Shown here piece by piece: positions 58,517 to 64,000 of a stretch of DNA of 64,000 nt. The position numbers and the translations under genes are program-made. Source of the stretch: Craterostigma plantagineum (Eukaryota; Streptophyta; Magnoliopsida; Lamiales; Linderniaceae); the NCBI GenBank assembly GCA_027422505.1, contig JAPQWV010000126.1:971001-1035000 (forward strand), written 5' to 3'. The notes under the pieces are model-generated. The model did no database searches. It worked only from the letters and a program-made list of their open reading frames with translations, and was not told the DNA's origin. Position 1 is the first letter of the stretch, and each line of letters begins with the position of its first letter.

Positions 58517-61500
58517 ATGGCGACATCTTCTACCAGCAGTGTTTACGCTCACGTCATCGAGGACGTTATCAACAAGGTTCGCGATGAATTCATCGCCGAC
58601 GGTGGACCCGGTCAAGGCGTACTCGATGAGCTCCAAGGGGTAATGATTTTTTTTGTTTTTTGTTTTGGATTAAGTTAGGGTTTTAGGAACTGTTGTGGCA
58701 TATTTACTACGTTGATGCAAAAATACTTATCCAATTCTTATATTTAACATCCAGTTCAGTTTTTGGATTCCGAATCTTGATTTGGGTTGTGTTGTCAGCG
58801 AAAATGTATTTGTAATTTAGTTTTTTACGGAAGATGTGAAAAGAGGAGCGATACTTGTAGTAATCTTTGATGCTGAGAGAATTTTTTCTCGGCCATTTTC
58901 TTGGGAGGGTTATGATTTTGTAGTTGGATTTTGGGTTAACTGAGGCAGCATTATATTGTGATCTACAGTTGTGGGAGCTGAAGATGATGCAAGCTGGAGC
59001 CATGTTGGGACAGATAGATAGATCTGGTATGAAAAATGCTGTTTCAGGTGGTGGTATGACTCCGAATCCTTTGCACGATCTTAATGTCCCATATCAAGGA
59101 TCTGATGAGTATGAAACTCCTACTGCTGATTTACTCTTTCCTCCTGTGAGTTTCTTTCTTTCTTTCTTCCGGGAAATATAGAATTACGTACCTTTGTATT
59201 TCTAAACCATGACATTTGTGATTGTGTAGACGCCGTTGCAGACACCTATGCAAACTCCATTACCTGGAACTGTGCAGACTCCATTGACTGGAGTGGCTCA
59301 GACACCATTGCCTGGAACTGCTCAGACTCCTGGAAGTGATAATGGTTCATTCTATAACATTCCAACTGGTGGGACCCCGATGACTCCTAATGAGTATGCA
59401 TCAGCGAACAATAATGTAGGTGCTTCTGAAAATGTAAGGGCTGGGCATGGAAAACCTAGCCAATACATGGTATCACTAGTTTCTTGAGCCTTTATATTTG
59501 TTACCGCCATTTATCTAATTAATTCATCAATACACTCCAATTAATCGTATCTATGTTATTCTCTTGCTCAAGCCTTTATTTCTATTCTGACGGAAACTTG
59601 AAAATTCATTTGAATCCTGCAGCTTCCGCCTTCATCTTGGTTAAGCCAAAGGCCTGGTCTTGACGTGAATGTTGGTTAGTAAAATTTTAGGAGCTTCATG
59701 GAGAGAATTTGTAACTGTTCCATTCGAATTATTAAGAATAACTAAAGATATAATCTAGTGGCAAACATGATTTTATCTATTCCATTTCCTTGAAGCTTAT
59801 GATGGCCGGCAAGAAGGTGAGAGGAGGGGTGCCCCTCATCAGCCTACAACTCAGGTAAGCGTTTCCTTTTCGCATTTGAAACTACTTTCCATCTTTTCAA
59901 TATTACATACAGAGAGAATGACTACGTTAGTTTCCATATTTTCAAGTGAAATTGCTATTTACACTTCCTCACCTGATAATGCCTAATATTGTCGTGTATA
60001 TATAACTAAACTGAAAATGTGAATGAAGGATTTTTTCATGGCATCATCGGGAAAGCGAAAACGTGAGGACTTCCCTAAAAAAACCCCGGATGGTGGATAC
60101 ATTCCTCAGCAAGATGGAGCTGGGGATGTTATATCAGATGAACTGAAGGTAGCATTAGTTATAAGCTGCAAGCCTGAAATTTCTTTAGTTTGATTGTCTA
60201 GTTTTAATATGCAATTAGGATAGTCGAATTCGATATCAGATTACGACTCCAACATCGATATTTTCCGTTAGATAACAATTATAAAAACCCAGACATTGCT
60301 CTGCTCGTTGCACCTTCTTAAATCCTTCATAAATACTTATATGTTCATTGACAGGTTTCTCCTGGGAAAATGCATGCAACAATTCCACAGTCAGATGGTC
60401 CCACCCCTGATCCGTATGATGATGTGCTGTCTACTCCCAATGTAAGTTTTTACTTCTAGGCACAGGGCTATCAATGATCAAACAGTCTGTTTCATTTTTC
60501 AAACAGTATTTCGTTTGTTTGTCTCCCCACATGCACCATCTTTTCATTGTTGTATTTAGTGATTTACATAGTGCCATATGTTGCTAGGATTTTGTTTATT
60601 GTTTCTCGATGAAGCATTCTTCCAGTGAATGTATGCCTGTTCACCTGGGGCTGGAGCACAAACGTTATGGACAAAGTGGTGCCTTTTTTGTGCACTGAAA
60701 AATTTAATTGTTTTGTCATCGGCAATTTAATCTGTTGAATATTGCAATAGCAGTTTGTTGATGAATTTGAAAGTAGCTCCAAAACTAATTTTAAATGGAT
60801 TGCGTATGATATAGAAATACGGTATAATTGAGGATATCTAAAAGATATTGAGGGAATCCATGGTATTTTTTGCTTGAATTTTTATTATTTCTGTAAACAT
60901 TGATTCCCGATGATTCTGATAACCAATTAGGTGACAAAAGAGGATGGAAAATCAACTACGTCGTGCATCTCTGTTATCATTAATAGTATTCTCCCTTGAT
61001 CACCTCCCACCGCGTTTTTCAATTTTTCCATTTTGTTAAACTGATGCAATTTTTCATAACTTGGCCGCTTTCTTCTGATCTGGCAAGATATACAACTACC
61101 AAGGAGCAGTGAATGAGGATTACAATATTGCCAATACTCCTATGCCAAATGGTGAACACACTATCTAATCTTATTGAAAGTTCTACATGTGATGTTTTTG
61201 CTCCAATTTCAGAACAACTAACATTTATAATTCTACTAGATATGCAAGCTGCAACGCCTGCTCCTCTTCAGACTGAACCTGTCGATGACGACGATGAACC
61301 TCTGAATGAAAATGACGACATTGAGGCAGATGATTTGTCTGATGCAGAGGATCTAAACACAACCCATTTGGTCCTAGCTCAGTTTGACAAGGTAGTGCTC
61401 ATCGAATACAAATCATCTTTATTAGCTATTTCTCTGCATGGACCAATCAATGTACGAATTTTCCTCATATGACACTGATATGTTTTGATATCTTAGGTGA

Positions 61501-61699
61501 CACGGACCAAGAGCAGGTGGAAGTGCACCTTGAAGAATGGCATCATGCATCTAAACGATAAAGATATTCTGTTCAACAAGGTTTGTTGTGCCATCTTTTC
61601 GCCTTTTATCTCCTTAATCCTGTTCTTTAAATTTTCTGCTGTGTTGAACGAATTTTATCGAGTCATTTTCTACAGGCAACAGGTGAATTTGACTTCTGA
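58517..61699 (+). CDS. TFIIA-L: Transcription initiation factor TFIIA large subunit (alpha/beta)
   Basis: Eleven exons, 58517-58639, 58969-59145, 59230-59469, 59623-59674, 59796-59854, 60029-60148, 60355-60441, 61088-61151, 61240-61391, 61497-61580 and 61676-61699, join to 393 residues. The N-terminal four-helix part (VYAHVIEDVINKVRDEF, LWELKMMQAGAML) pairs with TFIIA gamma. The middle is a low-complexity linker with repeated QTPLPGT/QTPLTG units (59230-59330). The acidic stretch (DDDDEPLNENDDIEADDLSD) and C-terminal beta-barrel (LAQFDKVTRTKSRWKC, NGIMHLNDKDILFNKATGE) bind TBP-DNA. The linker is where the animal homologue is cut by taspase. The last exon encodes only ATGEFDF. General RNA polymerase II factor, nuclear. 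Confidence 0.95.
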
Positions 61700-61769
61700 G
61701 TTTGTTTGGAGAATTGCTGAAATGATGCTCTGTGAGGAAGAAGCTGGGGAAAGATGTTTTCTCATTTCA

Positions 61770-61772
<3 letters not shown>

Positions 61773-61804
<32 letters not shown>
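61773..61804 (+). repeat. (TC)n microsatellite in TFIIA 3' region
   Basis: About 16 TC units, roughly 75 bp downstream of the TFIIA stop codon. Confidence 0.95.
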
Positions 61805-61809
<5 letters not shown>

Positions 61810-62372
61810 AACAATATATTCAGACTGTGGTTCGGTGGACTCATGTACATACAGAGTTTGTCTTGCTTGCGAACTTCCGCAACTGAAACCTTTGAAAAAT
61901 CTTGACTGTGCGATAATGTTGAAGCTCTTTTTCAGTACTTATTTACACAGAAAGTTATCCTAAAATGGAACCTGGGAATGCAGCAGATGCGTCGTATGGT
62001 CATTTTATCTGCTTATAATGAAGACCACCATTTGTAAATAATATATTTTGATTATTATTATCAATATATATCATAAAACATTCCATGCATTTTTAAACTT
62101 TCTGAGTTAAGGAATTATAGTTCTTTTCGTAGGGACTCGGAGAGATCTTAATATAGGGCGAGGCAAGGCAACAATACAGAAGCTATAAAATCCTACCAAC
62201 ATTTACATGAAATCTTGCAGCATCATGCTAAAGCCAAATATGCGCAAAATCTATCAATTTGTTTTCGCGGTTACGTGCGCCATATGCGATACAAGTTAAG
62301 GTTATGTCACGATACACATGAGAAGTTCGAGAACGTTATATACGCCCTACGCATCATTAAGTAGTTTATGAG

Positions 62373-62600
62373 CTATTTTGACATCGGTCGGTGGTGCGTA
62401 ACAGCAGGTGAGGTCAAGACTATAAATGTCCCTTCAGGTGTACGTAGGCACCTCTCTACATTCTTCCTCTCGTCATTGCCCTCCTTTAAGCCCGGGACGA
62501 CATCGTTATTGTTGCCTTGTGGTGGTGTTTTGAACCTTCCATTTCTTCAATATCCAAAAACTACATTACAACGGAGATGTACATCAGAAGGAATTGAATA
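62373..62600 (-). other. Exon-like block, inverted relative of the block at 63.87-64.0 kb
   Basis: On the minus strand GATATTGAAGAAATGGAAGG then TTCAAAA (62532-62558) matches the plus-strand sequence at 63891-63917 with one mismatch, and both are followed by CAAC/AACAAC-rich sequence. Downstream an open frame reads ERCLRTPEGTFIVLTSPAVT to a stop at 62373-62375, but it is one base out of frame with the ATG at 62542. It may be a terminal exon of an unknown gene entered by splicing, or a frameshifted relic. Product unknown. Confidence 0.35.
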
Positions 62601-62766
62601 CACAAACGCCTCAGTGAAAGCATAGAGACAAAAAGAATGCGCATCCCATAAGTCGTCATGCACGTGTGTTTAGCGCGTGTCTTTGAAATTGTCTTTACCT
62701 ACAGAGAGCGCGCTTTGTGTGTTATTGGCCGCCCACAATTAATAAGTCATATATATACGTTTTCAG

Positions 62767-62893
62767 GACAGCGCTCATCGAGGAACTCTACAGAAGCAAT
62801 GAGGAGAATAAGAGACTGGAGGAGGAAAAGGCTTCCCTTACTTCAGGAACAACTGAGTGCTCTCGCCGAAAAATTGAGGATCGCCGAACTTAA
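62767..62893 (+). other. Exon-like block encoding a charged helix
   Basis: After a TTTTCAG acceptor-like sequence, one frame reads TALIEELYRSNEENKRLEEE and continues 21 further residues to TAA at 62891-62893. The leucine/acidic heptad-like spacing suggests a coiled coil. No upstream exon or start was found, so it may be a gene fragment. No family assigned. Confidence 0.3.
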
Positions 62894-63867
62894 GCAATTT
62901 TGCATAACATGCAATGTATAATATCAGTATTTTCGTGGATCTAATGCCTCCATCAATCAATTTATGACGTCTTCTTCACGTGTTTTGCGCTGTGGAGGTT
63001 GCGAAGAAAGAAGCAATAGCGCAGTTGGGCTTGGTGGGACGCGCCTGGATATAAGTATTCTTGCCTCAATGAATTACTTCATATTGCTCAGTAATTACCT
63101 AATAGCATAGCTTCTAATTAATGGCGATGATCTGCAAATGTTCCTCGAAAAGCTGCATTGTTTCGCTTGGTATGATTTCACTTGTGGTGTGTTTGCTTTC
63201 TGAATATTTGTGTGTGACTCGTGTGTTCTTCTATGGTACTCTTGCTTTTCATGGTTGCTCATCTATGGATGCTTTATTTATCCTATGCTTGCATAATTTT
63301 CAATTACTCAGTTTTTTTTTTTTACATCATCATTCGTTTTTTATATAAATTAATGTGTGGTTTCGTGTCTTGGTATTTGCCTTCGTGCAATGATATTCAC
63401 CAACCACGAGAATGTCATCAACAATATACATGTATGTGTAAAATAAATAATTCCATTTAGGCTGCTTAGGCATCATATTAAACCAACGAGAGGAGAAAAA
63501 ATTGATTACATCAATGAGTGAAAAATTTTTTGGCTACATGTGTCATTTGTAGTAATTTAATAAAGATGAGATAATATTTCAAAAGGTGTCAATTTAATTT
63601 CATTTTATTTATTTAACTTCTATAACAATCATATTACATCAACGAAATCCTATTTTAACAGGAAAAAAATTTACTCGTTTGCACTGAGTTGTCTTGAGCT
63701 CTCACTCTCGCACCATTTGCACTGAGTTCTAAGGTATTATTTGGTTCCATCTCTTACATCATGTACATCTTCTTCCAATTCACTCGTTTTTGTTTAATTA
63801 GAGGCGGTAAAAAAAAGTTTATTCTTTGTTTTTTTCCATCCTTTGTGATATACATATATGTGTGTAG

Positions 63868-64000
63868 TTTTGAAGCATCAAATATACCCTGATATCGAAG
63901 AAATGGAAGGTTCAAAAATACCGCGAAACAACAACAACAATGAAGACAACAAAGCTCGAAGTGAGGTTAGAACCGCTCGTGGATCAGATCCTGACACCGG
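63868..64000 (+). CDS. Start or internal exon of an unknown gene, cut by window end
   Basis: An open frame runs from an AG at 63866-63867 (reading LKHQIYPDIEE) through an ATG at 63903 (MEGSKIPRNNNNNEDNKARS) to the window edge. It could be an internal exon starting at 63868 or a first exon starting at 63903. The composition (Asn-rich, charged) suggests a disordered N-terminus. A related inverted block is at 62.4-62.6 kb. Function unknown. Confidence 0.35.

Larger units (their letters stand above)
61700..63867. other. Region downstream of TFIIA with unassigned exon-like blocks
   Basis: About 2.2 kb without a recognisable gene. It holds the TFIIA 3' UTR, a CT microsatellite, a minus-strand block related to the block at 63.9 kb, and a Glu/Lys-rich exon-like block. 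Open frames such as 63121-63348 are composed of Phe/Leu/Ser-rich AT-derived sequence and look non-coding. Confidence 0.5.

Noticed and set aside
61754..61808. Leu/Ser repeat protein C-terminus
   Set aside because: It is the translated TC microsatellite.
1..64000. CRISPR arrays, operons, plasmid or phage functions
   Set aside because: The window is plant nuclear DNA; the repeated units seen are microsatellites, MITE units and LTRs.

Overview
This is nuclear DNA from a flowering plant, most likely a eudicot. The evidence is short AT-rich introns with GT/AG borders, a plastid-targeted photosystem I subunit, a GAMYB-type MYB with a miR159 site, plant lipid-transfer proteins and a Ty1-copia retrotransposon. 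The region is gene-dense: about 21 recognisable protein genes, one tRNA, one nearly intact retrotransposon, two inverted-repeat elements and three gene relics. I joined exons by hand and checked that reading frames stay open across junctions; for most genes I give exon coordinates. No transcript data were available, so UTR and promoter statements are inference.  Layout, left to right. 1-9.6 kb: a partial UBA2-type RNA-binding gene (-), a THO complex subunit 7 gene (+), a 14-exon plastid Trp/Tyr-permease-like gene (-), and the eIF2B gamma gene (-), followed by a tRNA-Ala(UGC). 10.2-16.1 kb: a GAMYB-like gene (-) carrying a miR159 target site, whose leader is split 25 bp upstream of the ATG by a 4.6-kb copia element. 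The element has LTRs that read as identical and a 5-bp target duplication, yet its gag-pol is frameshifted and lacks RNase H. 17.4-26.3 kb: an LRR receptor pseudokinase, a NOI/RIN4-family gene, an inverted-repeat element, a MULE-type MITE with a 9-bp target duplication, a 58-bp direct repeat, and an acidic protein of unknown function. 27-33.4 kb: a DIR1-like lipid-transfer protein, sterol 8,7-isomerase (HYD1), PsaL, and a trypsin-fold protein with a long disordered tail. 34-44.8 kb: an RPA-interacting protein, an F-box relic, a second lipid-transfer-like protein, a TBL acetyltransferase-family gene, eIF2 beta, an intact F-box gene, and a decayed partial copy of the eIF2B gamma gene seen intact at 6.7-9.6 kb. 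45-62 kb: a nardilysin-like M16 metalloprotease, a decayed PTAC16-like pseudogene, a PWI/SR-rich splicing coactivator (SRRM1-like), and the TFIIA large subunit. 62-64 kb: exon-like blocks I cannot assign, including two related blocks in opposite orientation.  Most genes are unlinked housekeeping functions. Two encode translation-initiation partners (eIF2 beta is a subunit of the substrate of eIF2B), and several act in mRNA biogenesis (THO7, SRRM1-like, TFIIA, UBA2). I see no operon-like or biosynthetic cluster logic. Divergent gene pairs with short shared intergenic regions (UBA2/THO7, SRRM1-like/TFIIA) are probably bidirectional promoters. The most informative feature is the copia insertion into the leader of the miR159-regulated MYB: the insertion separates a candidate branch point from its acceptor, in an element that must have moved with proteins supplied by another copy.
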